Shown here: piece by piece, positions 34,325 through 45,795 of the stretch | Numbering within the stretch: the first letter of the stretch is position 1 | Layout: each line of letters begins with the position of its first letter | Source of the DNA: Chamaecyparis obtusa | Taxonomy: Eukaryota > Streptophyta > Pinopsida > Cupressales > Cupressaceae | DNA: 64,000 nt | NCBI GenBank assembly: GCA_027943335.1 | Contig: BSBK01005146.1 | Coordinates: forward strand, 588,001-652,000 | Reading direction: 5' to 3' | Translations under genes and position numbers: made by a program | The notes under the pieces: model-generated | Told to the model about the DNA's origin: nothing | What the model saw: the letters and a program-made list of their open reading frames with translations, nothing else | Databases searched by the model: none

Positions 34325-34908
34325 ACCAATGATAGAAAGAGAGATGATCATGGGTAGTTACAAAGAGATAATATATCACTAAGTTTGAGGATGCAAGCCC
34401 CAAAACAAAGGAGCTCATCTCACACATACATACGTAAAGTAAGGAAAAGAAAAGAAAAGAAAAGAAAAAGAAAAAGGCACAAAACACAAAGAGGGGCTAG
34501 TACTAAAAACATAACTCTAAATCAACTAGTAGAAGAGACCTTAATCTAAATGTCTCAAACATTAATATCATGTTTGAAAATCTTTTGCAAGAGCATAAGT
34601 AACTGCATAGAAAGGAAAAGAGCATCACCAAAGATGATACAAAAATCTATGATCTAACCCACTAGCATAGCTATGAGAGCATGGAAAGAAGGAAGAGACC
34701 ATAAATCCAACATGCTAGCAAGTTGTGCCATGCTAGGTGATCCATTGAAGAAGAAGAGAAGGAGAAGAGAAACAATAATTGACAGTTTAGAAAGATACAT
34801 TATGCTAGTTAATTCTACCTTGAAAAATTTGCACATTGGGGTGGCTTGTAATTTTTTTGCATTCAGGGATAGATTAAAAAGTTTGCGCTCAGGGGTGGCT
34901 TAGGAGAC

Positions 34909-35101
34909 TAGTCTTATGAAAAGCATTGTCTCCATGTGGATCCATAAAAATGATAAATCCTAAGGAAATAATTGTATCCAAAGGGATAAATAAATGAGAT
35001 TAGTCCAAATTAAATCATTGCATCCAAAGGGATCTAAAAGAAAAGAAAAAGTGATTAGTCCTAAGGAAAGTATTGTCTCCTTAGGGATCAACAAATAAAA
35101 G
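34909..35101. repeat. Four degenerate tandem units of about 48 bp
   Basis: Units share a core like tagtcctaaggaaatnattg and tatccaaagggat, beginning near 34909, 34956, 35001 and 35056. They lie in the non-coding interior of E. Confidence 0.6.
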
Positions 35102-36755
35102 GTCACATAATATACAAGGGAGGTTGTGGGTATGACCCGGTCCTTATGATGATGCCATATGTGGCATCATAAGGATAAGATAACAAGGATACCTACTTAA
35201 AACAACAAGAATATATCCTTAAACAACAATGTATTCCATAACCCTAACAAAGAGTGAAATCTCTTGTTAGCTAGGGAAATAGATAATCTTGAAAGGATAT
35301 TCTGCAAGTGGGAAGAGACCTTTGAAAGGAAGAGATCTTGGTTGCAATATATCTACCTTCAAGAGGAGATCTTGAACAAAGAAAAAATATTCATGACAAA
35401 GAGGGGAAAAGAACAAGAATGTTCCCTTTTATCCCCCTATTGCTAGGTGAACAAGGGATTGTTGTTGAAGGATGACATACTTTAAGTCCCAAAATAAGGT
35501 AATTTGTTTAGGATTAACATATTTTAAAAATAAGGAAGAGCTTGTGATCAAGGTTTCACACCTCTTACATAAGAGAGAATCCAAAATAAAAACAAAACAA
35601 TTCCTTTTAAGAAAAAAATGTCACATGATACTAAAATGACACTATACTAGGGAAAAGAAAAGAACATCACATGATAAGAAAATGCCACTATACTAAGGAA
35701 AGTAGATCCTTAGAAAGAAAATGAAAAGTATGATGAATAGATGAAACCTTTCCCCCAAAGCATGAAGTCAAGGAAAAATATCATACATTATGCACCCTAA
35801 GTGATAAATTCTTTATAATAGCCATGCACTAAAATAAGTTGCAAACTAGGATGTAAATCTCTTGAAAAAGAGAAGATCCTAATGTAAGAGAAACATTTGT
35901 ATAGGGAAGGACATCATAGTATAAGAGAAACAAGTAAACAAAGGGAAGAATTAATTATAAACAATATTCATTCCCTAAATAGAAGATCATTTTGTGATAG
36001 ATATGCCCTTTGAGGAATGAAATAAATTATTGGGCAAAAATGAAAGTACTTTACACGAAACAAAGAATCTCATACAAAAAAGGATGTACCATCATAAAAT
36101 AATAAAAATATATAAAGAGGAAAATTAAGAGAGATGGAAGGATACAACATTATGAAAACTTACTTGATAAATCAATTATACAAGATAAACACTTCCAAGA
36201 AAGGAAGAGATTGTAAAGAAAGATATTTGATTGCATTTGAGAGAAAGATCCTAAACAAACAAGTCCATGCATGGAAAGACATCATAGTATAAATGAAGTA
36301 ACCAAAAAAGATATGATGTATCCTTTTAAAGGAGAAAAATATTATATAGAGATACTTTTCCCCCCTCCTGGAAGTGTGAAAACAAGGAAAACAACCTATT
36401 CTGATGCTCACAATTCACATTATGCAAAGGAAAGAGCCCCTGATAATGTAAGCTACTAAATTTACATAATGGAGAGAAACATAATAGGAGTAAAGAGATG
36501 CTAAGGTATGTCTTTTATATCAAGAAAATTAATAAGATCCGTTATTAAAGAGATAAGAGATCTATCTACCAAATCTTATGCAAATTGTCTAAATTCAATA
36601 AATCAACAAGAGAGTATTTTTTTCCTATGGTTAAAAAGACATAGAAATTCAACATTAATAGGTCTTTGGTTCTTTCAAAAATGTCTATAAGGAAAATTAA
36701 TTTTAGGATCACATTTAATTCTCCAAAATATACTCTTTTCCAAAGTCAATCGATC
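35102..36755. other. Element E interior, purine-rich, no recognisable gene
   Basis: Only short open stretches occur. A diverged duplication is hinted at by similar phrases around 35880-35935 and 36240-36300 (catagtataagagaa-like). I see no domain. Confidence 0.45.
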
Positions 36756-36759
36756 ATAA

Positions 36760-37858
36760 GGGTAAAAGCACAATTGAGTGTCACCTTTTAGGCTAACTCA
36801 AATCACTTGGCTAAGTTAGAGTCATCCGAGTCTAACTGGGCCGAGTAAACGTAGGCACCACATGGCCCTGAATGGTGTCTATGTGGCCCAATAGACTGGG
36901 CCGAGTGGTAGTCGGCCGAGTAGGATTGGGCTGAGTCTAAATGATATTTTTAATATAAAAAAACATCCCAAGCCCCTCATTTGCACACTATTTGGTTGTT
37001 CGTGTGGGGCCGACCCCTAGGGGGACTCGACCGAGTCGGACTTGGCCCAGTCTACCTAGGTGGCATGCCATGTTGGCAGCCAAACCTCCAAAAACATAAA
37101 AAAACTAGAATTTTGCACTTCTACTGTTCCTTTCTCTGATCAAAATAGAAAATGTTAAAAAACTAAAATTACCCTTTTCTAGATCTCAGAAGTACGATTA
37201 TGGACATATAAGTTTTATATTGTTTCAACTACAAAATGTTAAACAAATTTGCTAAAAACTACATGAAGGCATATTAAACTTTGAGAAGATGCTAATTCAG
37301 AAAATATAGAAAAATGCTAAATCAATTCAAAATTTTTTAAAAATCATATAGGATACTAGAGGAAAGATTCCTCTTCAAGAATATGTAATTTATTTGGTTT
37401 TTGGCATAGTTTTGATAAGGAAAAAGTGACAGGAGAAAAAAACTGTTGATTTCAGATAAGTTTGACTTTGAATACTTATAAAAGGTAAACTATAGATCGA
37501 AAACACTTCTTTCTTTTTTGCTGCATTAGATATACATGTCATCTAAAACATATTCTAAAATTGGAGGGAAAACAATGTTTTACTTATAATGATTTGACGA
37601 GAAGTAAATTCCCTGATTTGTAGTATTTTTCAGGATATGAAAATAGACCTAAAAAATTAAAAAAACATATTAATTTTTGTTCAAATTAATTTTTAAAAAT
37701 TATAGGCATAAAATTCATCCTATTTTACACATTTCATTAGTTTACATCATCTTCAAATTTTAAATAGAAATGTGACTTTTATGCCCTTGAAGTTTTTCAG
37801 TTTGGTGTTGTTAGCCTCTTCCTTTGTAAAAGGGTGACAACTTATTGTACTTTTACCC
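36760..37858. mobile_element. Non-autonomous TIR DNA transposon, 1.1 kb, inside element E
   Basis: The ends are imperfect inverted repeats of about 30 bp, both beginning GGGTAAAAGYACAAT and continuing to a TGTCACC block. They are flanked by ataa (36756-36759 and 37859-37862). The left third (36770-37060) is GC-rich, unlike its surroundings, with at least five copies of CCGAGT in direct or near-palindromic context, as in subterminal repeats of DNA transposons. No transposase ORF is present. The superfamily is uncertain because the duplication is short and the ends do not match a class I know. Confidence 0.65.
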
Positions 37859-37862
37859 ATAA

Positions 37863-37964
37863 AAAGAAGGTTTGACAATAGATGGTGTCGGTAAAATAAT
37901 GTCAAGAGGAGGTTTGTGTTGTGATGAAGAAGGATTAGAAGAAGGAAAAATAATCTCTTGAGGT
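37863..37964 (-). pseudogene. Element E coding segment left of the solo LTR
   Basis: The minus frame continues that of 39118-39640 once the solo LTR and one duplication copy are removed. It encodes a Pro/Ser-rich tail (PQEIIFPSSNPSSSQHKPP). It ends at the DNA transposon. Confidence 0.55.
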
Positions 37965-39112
37965 TGTAGACACTAAAATATGGTCAACGCCTATGTGCCC
38001 CCTTTTTTAACATGTCTTCAATGTCTAATTTTCATCCCTAATTCACTAATATTTCTCCTCGATTTTTCCTCATTTTTGACCTAATCAATCACTTTCAAAA
38101 TTAATTCAAGTCATTATCAAAATTATCAGAGGCATCAAAATCATCAAAATCAATTCTTTGCATCATCAAAATCCTCAATTTGGTCAAATCAATTACTCTT
38201 TCTTCTTTAGGGGTAAATAACCCATAATTTATCTCTAAGTCTTTGCTTTGATAAATACATTACATTTATTTATCCCATTGTCCCTAAGTTTCACAATTAA
38301 TTAATTTGACATTGATTAATTGATTAATTATTTATTTATGAAATTTTCATAATTCCTAAATCCTAATTTCTATTTTGTGGGAATAAATGAATTTTAAAAT
38401 TCAATAATTCCCTTATTTTGCCAAATGGGATTTCATCCCTTAATTTGTGCTTCACCCACTTTTCTAACCACCACTTCCTCTTTTTTAGCCTCCACCATCC
38501 TTTTTGCTTTTGTAAAAAATTGTCATAGTTTATGACAATTTTCCTTTTTCCCTTTTGTCATAGTTTATGGCATTTTCCTTTTTCCCTTTTGTCATAATTG
38601 TTATAGTTTATGACAATTTTCCTTTCTTTCTTTTGTCATATTTGTCATAGTTTATGACAAATTTCCCTTTGTTAACTCACTAATGTCTAATTGTGCATCA
38701 TTTTTTTATAATTAATGATAAATTTCCTCTTTCAAATTTGCCAATTTCCATAATATATGAAAATTTCCCTTTTGCACACTTAATTGCTAAATTTTCATTT
38801 TCGACTCTTGCAAATTATATAAATTGAGATCATTTCTCTCATTTTTGGCTAGCCACACTCCTAGTATTCTTATTATCATCATTTTTCTTTCAATCTTTTG
38901 TGCATCTTGTGTCATTTTTAAGAGCTACATAATTTTATTTTATGGAGAAGAAAGGAGAACACAAGAGCTACACTTGAAGGGCGTTTTATTTGTATTTGTA
39001 TTCCTTTATATTTCAAGCATCTTTTATGATAGATTAGATCAGTTTTCATATATTGTGTGTGAGATTTGCAGTTCTCTCATTTATGTTTTCTATTCCATTT
39101 TCTAGTTCTACG
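37965..39112 (+). mobile_element. Solo LTR in element E
   Basis: A 1,148-bp LTR starts TGTAGACACT and ends TTCTACG (expected CA now CG). It is flanked by exact gaggt duplications (37960-37964 and 39113-39117). A TATA box (attatataaattg, about 38813-38825) fixes the plus orientation. There is no internal domain or second LTR, so it is the product of LTR-LTR recombination. It interrupts the coding frame of E, which is restored in phase if LTR plus one duplication is skipped. Confidence 0.85.
38520..38660. repeat. Four iterated palindromes in the solo LTR
   Basis: TTGTCATAGTTTATGACAA (8-bp arms) occurs at 38520-38538. Variants lie at 38556-38573, 38589-38615 and 38633-38660, each followed by a pyrimidine stretch (ttttcctttttccctt). 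The block lies about 160 bp or more upstream of the LTR TATA box, so it may be a promoter-proximal regulatory repeat. Confidence 0.75.
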
Positions 39113-39117
39113 GAGGT

Positions 39118-39640
39118 ATAAAACCTAGACCACACCTAGTGATTTGTGTAGGAGGGTTTATAGGAATCTTGATACCTTGTTCATTGATGCCAAAACCTAA
39201 TCTGTTGTAGCCTTGTTGAATAGTAATGTCATATCCCACATTGTAATCTTATTTTAATGTAGAGGGTGAAGGAGATTCATCTTGAGGTTTATGTAAATAT
39301 GTGGTATAAAAATGAATAGGAGGAGAAATATTCTCTTTAGAGAGATTCCTATCACTATTATTATCATCTTTAGGCGGTGAGGAAGAGGAAGGTTTATCAA
39401 GATCTTCTTGTGTACTTTATATTCTTGGAGAGAAATCATTAAGAAAATGCTTAACATCAGGGTTATGAATAATGCTTTGATAAAATGGGGATTGTTTAAG
39501 ATCATCCAAAGAATTACATAAATTATCTTCCCTAAGGGTATCCATTAAGGTGGGTTGAGAAGGAGAGGATCTAGGTCTCACTAGGATGGGATCATTAGGA
39601 GCTAGATCTATATCATTTTGATTAGTAGGAACCACAGGAG
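39118..39640 (-). pseudogene. Element E gag-like N-terminus and G-patch-like segment
   Basis: The minus frame reads RPRSSPSQPTLMDTLREDNL, then SLDDLKQSPFYQSIIHNPDV up to a TAA at 39419-39417. It continues in frame with an acidic/Ser-rich part and a second TAA. It ends with a Gly-rich stretch, GYNRLGFGINEQGIKIPI (about 39215-39160), followed by CGLGF. The last part matches the second half of a G-patch. Protease and enzymatic domains are absent. The call as gag is by position and relation to D. Confidence 0.5.
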
Positions 39641-40042
39641 TAAGATTAGGAAGATTTTTATTAATGTTATCTTTAGTTTATTTCACAAAGACTTATGAAA
39701 TCAACATATTCCATACTTTTTGTTAGAAATTGAATGATAAAATCACATGAAATATTGATAAAAGTCTTGAAATATGCCTTATAGGGAAGAAAGATATTTT
39801 ATATTCTCATAATTCCATGTGCAATAATACTATGGAAGACTAAAAACATCATGAAATGCAAGAAATTATGATTCACTCCATGCGATTGATAAAGAGAAGT
39901 AAGAAGAAATGTAATAACATAGGTTATCAAACACCAATCTAACTTAGTAAACTTCATGAATGTTAATGAAATTTAACAAGCACAAAAATGATATATAACA
40001 CCAAAATTAGAATAGAAATGTAATGAGTTGGGTTCACCAAAA
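39641..40042. other. Element E leader
   Basis: This non-coding interval lies between the coding remnant and the right LTR. The minus strand starts TTTTGGTGAACCCAACT at 40042, the putative priming site shared with D. Confidence 0.45.
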
Positions 40043-40922
40043 TTTACAATGAGAAAATGGAAACAAAACAACTAGGTAGATTACTCCTCCTTTTACATTT
40101 GCACATTTGAAAGGAAGATACCCCAATAGGCTTAAGAGGAGACTCACATGCTAAATGTGATAGTGATCCTTCAATAAATATGTAATTGATGAAAATGGAA
40201 ATGACAAGAAGATGTAATGTAGATGATAAATTAGGCAAGTTATTGAAAAAATGGAAATAACAGACATATATGGACAGACAGACAGACATATATGGATTGA
40301 CAGATACATTAAATGTACAAAAATGAAAACCAAAAAGCAGATTTAACTTGTGGATAAAATCTAGGAATAAAATACAGGGTATAAGGTGGAAATGGTGATC
40401 CATACCTAGGAATAAGGTGATCTGTATCTAGTGTTTTTTACTGAATTCTCTAAGGGTCTTCCAGCAGTGTCCGATCTTTTCGGGTCTTGTTTGATGGATC
40501 TATAACCTATTCCTACACATAGAAAAATATGGAAGAAGGTTGAATATAGGGGTTTTCCTCAGTCAAACCCATGTTTATGAATCGACCTTTAATTGAAATA
40601 AAATAAAGTAAAGTGATGTTTAATTGAGGATAAGAGAGAGTAGACTGGAATGAAAGTAGGTGGATGTGGATCTTCTTCCTTGATAGAAAAATCCTTTTCT
40701 TGGCCTCCAAAGGGGGAAATAATCTATATCTATGGAAGAAAAAAAATTGGATGCTTGAAAAGAATAAATGCTTGAATAATCTTGAACTTGCCTTTTTATT
40801 CCTTGCACTTGATAGCTTGAATACTTGATTGTTGGAATACTTTGACTATAATGGATGTGCTTGATAATAGATTATTGATTATGGATTTTGTATTACCAAA
40901 ATTAGGGGAGATAGGGTGTTTA
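40043..40922 (-). repeat. Element E 5' LTR (right), truncated
   Basis: It aligns with the first 980 bp or so of 32670-34147 and stops at 40922 where element F begins. The break falls in gttta|tat, the position of the TATA-like motif in the left LTR. Confidence 0.78.
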
Positions 40923-41967
40923 TGTTAGGATTAGGTAATACTGAGAGGGGGGGTAAATCAATATTACTGAACTTTAATTTAATCTTTAACCAATTATAAA
41001 TAAACCAAAACAATGCTAAAATGAAAAGAACATATAAGCATAACACATAGCTCATGACACCATCATTTGTTCTTGAGGAAACCCTGTTAAGGGAAAACCC
41101 CGCTGGGGATGATACCCATAACTATGTACTAAAATGTTATATCCCTGTTAGGAGATCTAGCCCTGTTAGGAGCTAAGTGTTACATAGTACAATTCCTTTC
41201 TAAAGGAATACAAAACCTTGTTAGGGGATACAAAGCACCTGGTGAAAGGTGGTGAGCATACAACTCTTACAATCAAAATACTGTCTCAAAAGAGTACCCA
41301 AAAATGAACAATATAAGCACTTCCTTTGCTTAGATAGTTCCAGTTTGTAGCTCTGTCACATGCTGATCCCACATCTACTCTCTAATCTTAGATTCACATA
41401 TATTATGTCATCATTCCATCCATCCGTATTACTTCCATAAATCATTCTATACTTATACAAAATCTGCCATCCAGTCGGCTCTCACAATACTTCATAAAAC
41501 ATAATAATAAGTTATGTAAATAAAAAACATAGATTTGATGATATTATATTACCAAAGAGTCAAAAATATACTTTATCCATCTAACTTAGCACATTACCAT
41601 ATCCACTAATATTTCCTTAATCTTCACAACTGCTTATGTGCTCTGTTACACTAATTCTCTATCTTGTATACCTTCAGATCATTGTATCCCTCTGATCTAA
41701 TCACCAAAACACATGCAAACTTAACCGAAGCATATACATACCCCAAAATACCTTCTACTAACTTTTCAAGACATAATACATCATGTAATGTCATTGCAAA
41801 CCAAAACTGTACACCAGTACATTGTTGTCCTGATTCTGTACTTAGTCATTTTCATGACTATGACTCTATTACCAAAACTCTCTGTATGCAATCACTCTAG
41901 CATAAGTGTTGCCATAAATAAAAACCCTCAAGTGATCCCTAGTGCCCCAAGACACCACTTGCCAAGA
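40923..41967 (-). repeat. Element F 3' LTR
   Basis: It is 1,045 bp long and bounded by TGTTAGGATTAGG and by the tract at 41968. Only one copy is in the window, so the bounds rest on end motifs. A CCYTGTTAGGRG-like phrase recurs at 41082, 41153, 41161 and 41216. Confidence 0.62.
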
Positions 41968-42200
41968 ATCTCTCCCTTTGGCATTGATGGAAACACTTAG
42001 AAAAATGACTAAGTGTTTAAAGCACTAACTATACATATCTCTTTTTCTCTTTTCCTCTTTTTATTTTATATTTTATTTTATGTCTTTTTATTTCCTCTTA
42101 TTTTTTTTTCTTCTCTTCTTTTTACTCTTCACATTTTTCTCTTTCTCTTCCTCTCCCTTTGACATCAATGGCAAAGGTACTTACAAAATTTCAAAAATTA
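41968..42200 (-). other. Element F polypurine tract and pyrimidine-rich spacer
   Basis: The tract lies at 41968-41979. A second similar motif (minus strand: attgatgtcaaagggagag) lies at 42151-42171, and the plus strand between them is strongly CT-rich (42030-42160). The second motif may be an older or auxiliary tract. Confidence 0.5.
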
Positions 42201-43465
42201 CTAAGTAGATCTCCTAGGAATGCTCACATGTATAACTTCTTGTGCTGACTCCTCTTGTGTAGGTGATAGGTCAATTATATCTGTTTTAGGAATTTTTGGT
42301 TTCTCTACTTTAGGAGGGGTAGGTGCATTAATAACCATGCTAGAAGATGCCTCCATTTTAGTTCTTATGTTTTTCAAATACTCCCTAGTGATTCCTACCT
42401 TCGCAATGATGTCCTCCACAATTTTACTAATCTTTCTTTTCCTTGTTACCTTCTCCTATTCTTCTTTGATCTTTCCTGACTTCTCCCTATAATTTCCCCA
42501 TATCTCCTCAGTAGGGTCTACTTCTGCTGCCAGTACATGCTCTACCTACATAGTCAAGACCTCAGAACTTACTTCATACCCCATAGGGTAACACCATTTC
42601 TTCCTTGGTTCCACTACCTCAAAACAAACACAATCAGTTTCAACCATGAAATAGATAGTGTCCTCATACTTCTCAACTATATCTTCAAGTATCCTGTACC
42701 TCTCCTTCATCTGCCTTTGTAGTATCTTGATCATACCAAACAACTCTCCATCTACCCAGTTCTTGTCCTGTCTTCTATAACTCTCTGCAATCTGAATTCT
42801 AGTGGGTACATTGTCTTTCCATGCCTTAGGGTGGATGCCAGGGTACTTGTGAAAGATATGAATATACATGTAAACTAACAAGGACCCAAACCTAAATACT
42901 TTAGTCCTATCTTTCTTTATCACCTTTACATTATCAAGGAACTACTGTGCAAGAACTTCATAGAGGGTATACTTCTTATTTTCCTTGACCATCCTGTAGG
43001 CCATCATGACAACACTAGCAGATACTGAGTTAAGTTTTCTACTATGATATAATTTGTATCCCAATAACATAGCTACCAATCTAACATCTTGCTGGAAGAT
43101 GTCATTGACTATCATTTCCCTCTTATCCCATTTTGAGTGTGTTAGGGCTTCCACCTATTTTCTTAAGTGCTTTTTTACTACAGGAAGGGCTCCTTCATTA
43201 TCAAGACCTATTATATCATGAATAAACTATGCACATATCTTCACTGGTTGATCTCCAATCCATATGAACTGATCATGGATTCTACTGAGAATGATCTTGA
43301 ACCATTCTATTTCCATGAATTCCATAATTAGGGTTAACTTAATGATAGATTGAATCTCTAGGTGCTTGAACTCCTCTACCATAGATCCACATGATTCTAT
43401 CGTGGCATCTAATTCATTGTAGATATTCACATCTCCTACAATATCATATTTGTAGTGAATATAAG
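42201..43465 (-). pseudogene. Element F ORF, unrecognised family, broken only by TAG codons
   Basis: One minus-strand frame runs from the element G insertion at 43465 to a TAG at 42201-42203, about 420 codons. Internal stops lie at 43227, 43155, 42942, 42546 and 42456, every one a TAG, and there is no frameshift. The product includes SKWDKREMIVNDIFQQDVRL, KLYHSRKLNSVSASVVMMAY, FRFGSLLVYMYIHIFHKYPG and a Lys/Pro-rich C-terminus ending IPRRST. It looks like a globular protein with a disordered tail. I do not recognise it. Possibilities are an element-specific extra ORF, a transposase-related protein or a captured host gene. The N-terminus lies beyond G and H. Confidence 0.6.
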
Positions 43466-44338
43466 TGTGTACTAGAAATTGTACCTTCATAGAATTAGTA
43501 TTGAACAATAAATCAAATAGAAACTAAATAACCACAATTAGCAACTCTATTTAGCAAATAAATAACAATTAAGCATTCTATGGCTCTCTAATTAAGAATG
43601 TTAATGATGAAGCTCTCAACAAGCCTCCATTAATGATAGTCCTAGAATGACAAATGAGTGATAAGCTAAGTTAATTAATTAAATTCCAAATAGAAATTCT
43701 CAATTAACTTCTAAATTGCCTTTCTAGCTATAATTCTTAAGAGTTTAGATGTAATTCTCAAATTTGTGGATTGTTTTATGAGTGAATTAGGCCTCCCTTT
43801 TATAGGATTTTGCAAGGGTAGGGGGTGTGGTAGAGTTGATCATGATTAGTCTTGAGTTGAGTCTTTGGTTCCACCCTTTGAAGACAATTTAAATATTGTG
43901 TCCTCAAAGCTTGGGACAAGAAGACAAGATGAGTGGACAAGATGCTCTTTCAATTTGAGTGATTGAGATTCAATTTGGCTTGATCCATGTGAGTTCTTTT
44001 CTTAAATCCTATTGGTTGAGGCTTTTTCCTCCCATGTGGTGTTGAGAGAAATTAGGATTTAATCAATTGATTTTAATTCATTTATTTAGCCAAGTGCACC
44101 CCTTGAATGGGTTGAGTTTATTTAATTACAACTATACAATTAATTGAATTAATTGCACATTGATTTGATTTCACTTGATTTAAATGCTCTTAATTGATCT
44201 TTTGGCTTTAGATTTTGAATTATATTGAATTAAGACTTGATTTTAATTTTGATTAGCTAAATACTTATTTGGATTCAATTGCCTTGATTTGCCTTGATTA
44301 ATCACTTGAATGATCCTGTCCACTTTTTGGTGATTACA
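43466..44338 (-). repeat. Element G 3' LTR
   Basis: The 873-bp sequence is homologous to the LTRs of B in inverse orientation. The minus strand starts TGTAATCACC and ends TAGTACACA. A TATA box (cctataaaag on the minus strand) is at 43797-43806. Confidence 0.88.
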
Positions 44339-44352
44339 AATGCCCCTTTTTG
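44339..44352 (-). other. Polypurine tract of element G
   Basis: The minus strand reads caaaaaggggcatt just before the LTR, as in B. Confidence 0.75.
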
Positions 44353-44916
44353 AGTTGACATGTGAAGCATGTCGATTCAAAGAATGTTTTGATCCAACTT
44401 AATAAAAGGTCTTGAGTCTGTCGATGGTCGATCTTGATGTTTGATATGAAATGCCGATTTTGATGATAGGATTGATGCACTTATGATTTTAGTGTCCTGA
44501 TGATCGATCTGATGTTAGATTTCCTAATATGGTACCTAATTTGATGTGGTTCAATGTTTGATGCCCCTCTCGATTGATTAGCGAAAAATCTCTTGATAAA
44601 ATATCACACTTTGATTTGATGGTCATTCCCTTGATTTGATGATGTTGCTACTGATGCTGATTATTTGATGATATGCCCCCTCAAAAATGAAATGAAATTT
44701 GATAGATGGTTGAAAATTTTGATGATTTAGGTCAATTTGCGTTGATTGGGTCAATTTATAATAAATTTCAATTTCATTTATGATAATATTTTCATGTCTG
44801 TTTGATGATAAATGCCCTTGATTTGGTAGAATTGGTGAAATATTTGGGTTCCCAGGCCTTCTCTGATCAAAGATTTCCTTTTTAGGTCAAAGATATCCTT
44901 TTTAGGTCAAAAGGTT

Positions 44917-44924
44917 TATATAAA
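44917..44924 (+). promoter_or_regulatory. TATA box of the antisense PMD gene in element G
   Basis: tatataaa is followed by GGTGTAAAAAGTCTTTTTTA, a block conserved at 20700 (minus) in B. With a start near 44950 the first exon would run to the donor at 45079. Confidence 0.5.
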
Positions 44925-45079
44925 GGTGTAAAAAGTCTTTTTTACTATTTATTTTCACTTTTACTCTTGACTCTTGAGCTCTGACTTTCTTTGACTCCCT
45001 GATGATGTCGGTCCTAATACGTGAGCACAAATTTGAGCGTGGGTGATGGTACCAATGACCACTCACCTACGGACCTTCG

Positions 45080-45795
45080 GTGAGTGCCTGAACCTCTTGG
45101 TTTTGTCAATTTATGCTTATAAATTCAATTTTTTTTGCATTTTTCATGATAAAACTCCTTTTTTTCCTTTTTAATTTCCAAATAGCACTTTTACACCTTT
45201 AAATAGCACTTTTACCCTTTAAGTTGCGCTTCTGCATTTCAGAACAACATGTTTACACACTTGTTCTTGGTCCTAGACTCCTTTTGCCTTATCAAATAGC
45301 GCGTTTGATGCTGATTTCACTTTTGCTAATTAGAATAGCGCTTTTGAATTTTAAAACAATGCTTTCAAATTCTTTTAGCGCATTTTCTTGAAGTTGCACT
45401 TTTGAGCTTTTATGTAGCGCGTTTACACTTTTAAACAATGCTTTTACGTTTTAGCACTTTTAAAGCCTGAAATAGCGCTTTCACCCTACTAGAAAAGATT
45501 TTAAATTACTGTAGTCAACTTTGAAATTTATTCAACATCATCAATTAGAGGAATGGTTAAGGTATTACACTTGATATTATAGCAAGTCATAAGAAATCAG
45601 TATGAGTCAGTCATAGTTTAAATGTTTGATTGTTAATCTATATTTAGATGATGGGTGATGATGAATTTTTTGTCCTCTCTGAATAGACTCAGGAAAATTG
45701 ATTGTGGTTTGATATTTGTAAATTTTTCATTGACTTAGGATAATCCAAATGATAACTAATTTCAAAACTGATGTGATTGAACTTGCTTTGTGCAG
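45080..45795 (+). other. Predicted intron of the antisense PMD gene in element G
   Basis: The donor TTCG|GTGAGTG at 45079/45080 is a near-perfect plant consensus. The acceptor CTTTGTGCAG ends at 45795. The interval contains the motif array at 45170-45490. It is supported by the equivalent interval in B. Confidence 0.52.
45170..45490 (+). repeat. TAGCGCGTTT/TAGCACTTTT array in element G
   Basis: More than ten copies of a motif such as atagcactttt, tagcgcgtttacac, atagcgctttt and acaatgctttt recur at intervals of about 20-40 bp. This is the counterpart of 20220-20465 in B. Confidence 0.6.

Larger units (their letters stand above)
40923..43465 (-). mobile_element. Element F: LTR element with copia-like ends and an unknown ORF, 5' part outside
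   Basis: The left LTR (40923-41967) has TGTTAGG at its outer edge and CCAAGA at its inner edge. It is followed by a polypurine tract that on the minus strand reads aaagggagagat after a catcaatgcc stretch, a setting typical of plant copia elements. The interior holds one decayed ORF rather than visible integrase or RT. It is cut at 43465 by element G. Its 5' LTR must be beyond the window. Confidence 0.68.

Noticed and set aside
40261..40310. cagacatatatgg tandem repeat as a regulatory site
   Set aside because: It is a short slippage repeat in the right LTR of E; the left LTR has a different version, so no conservation is seen.
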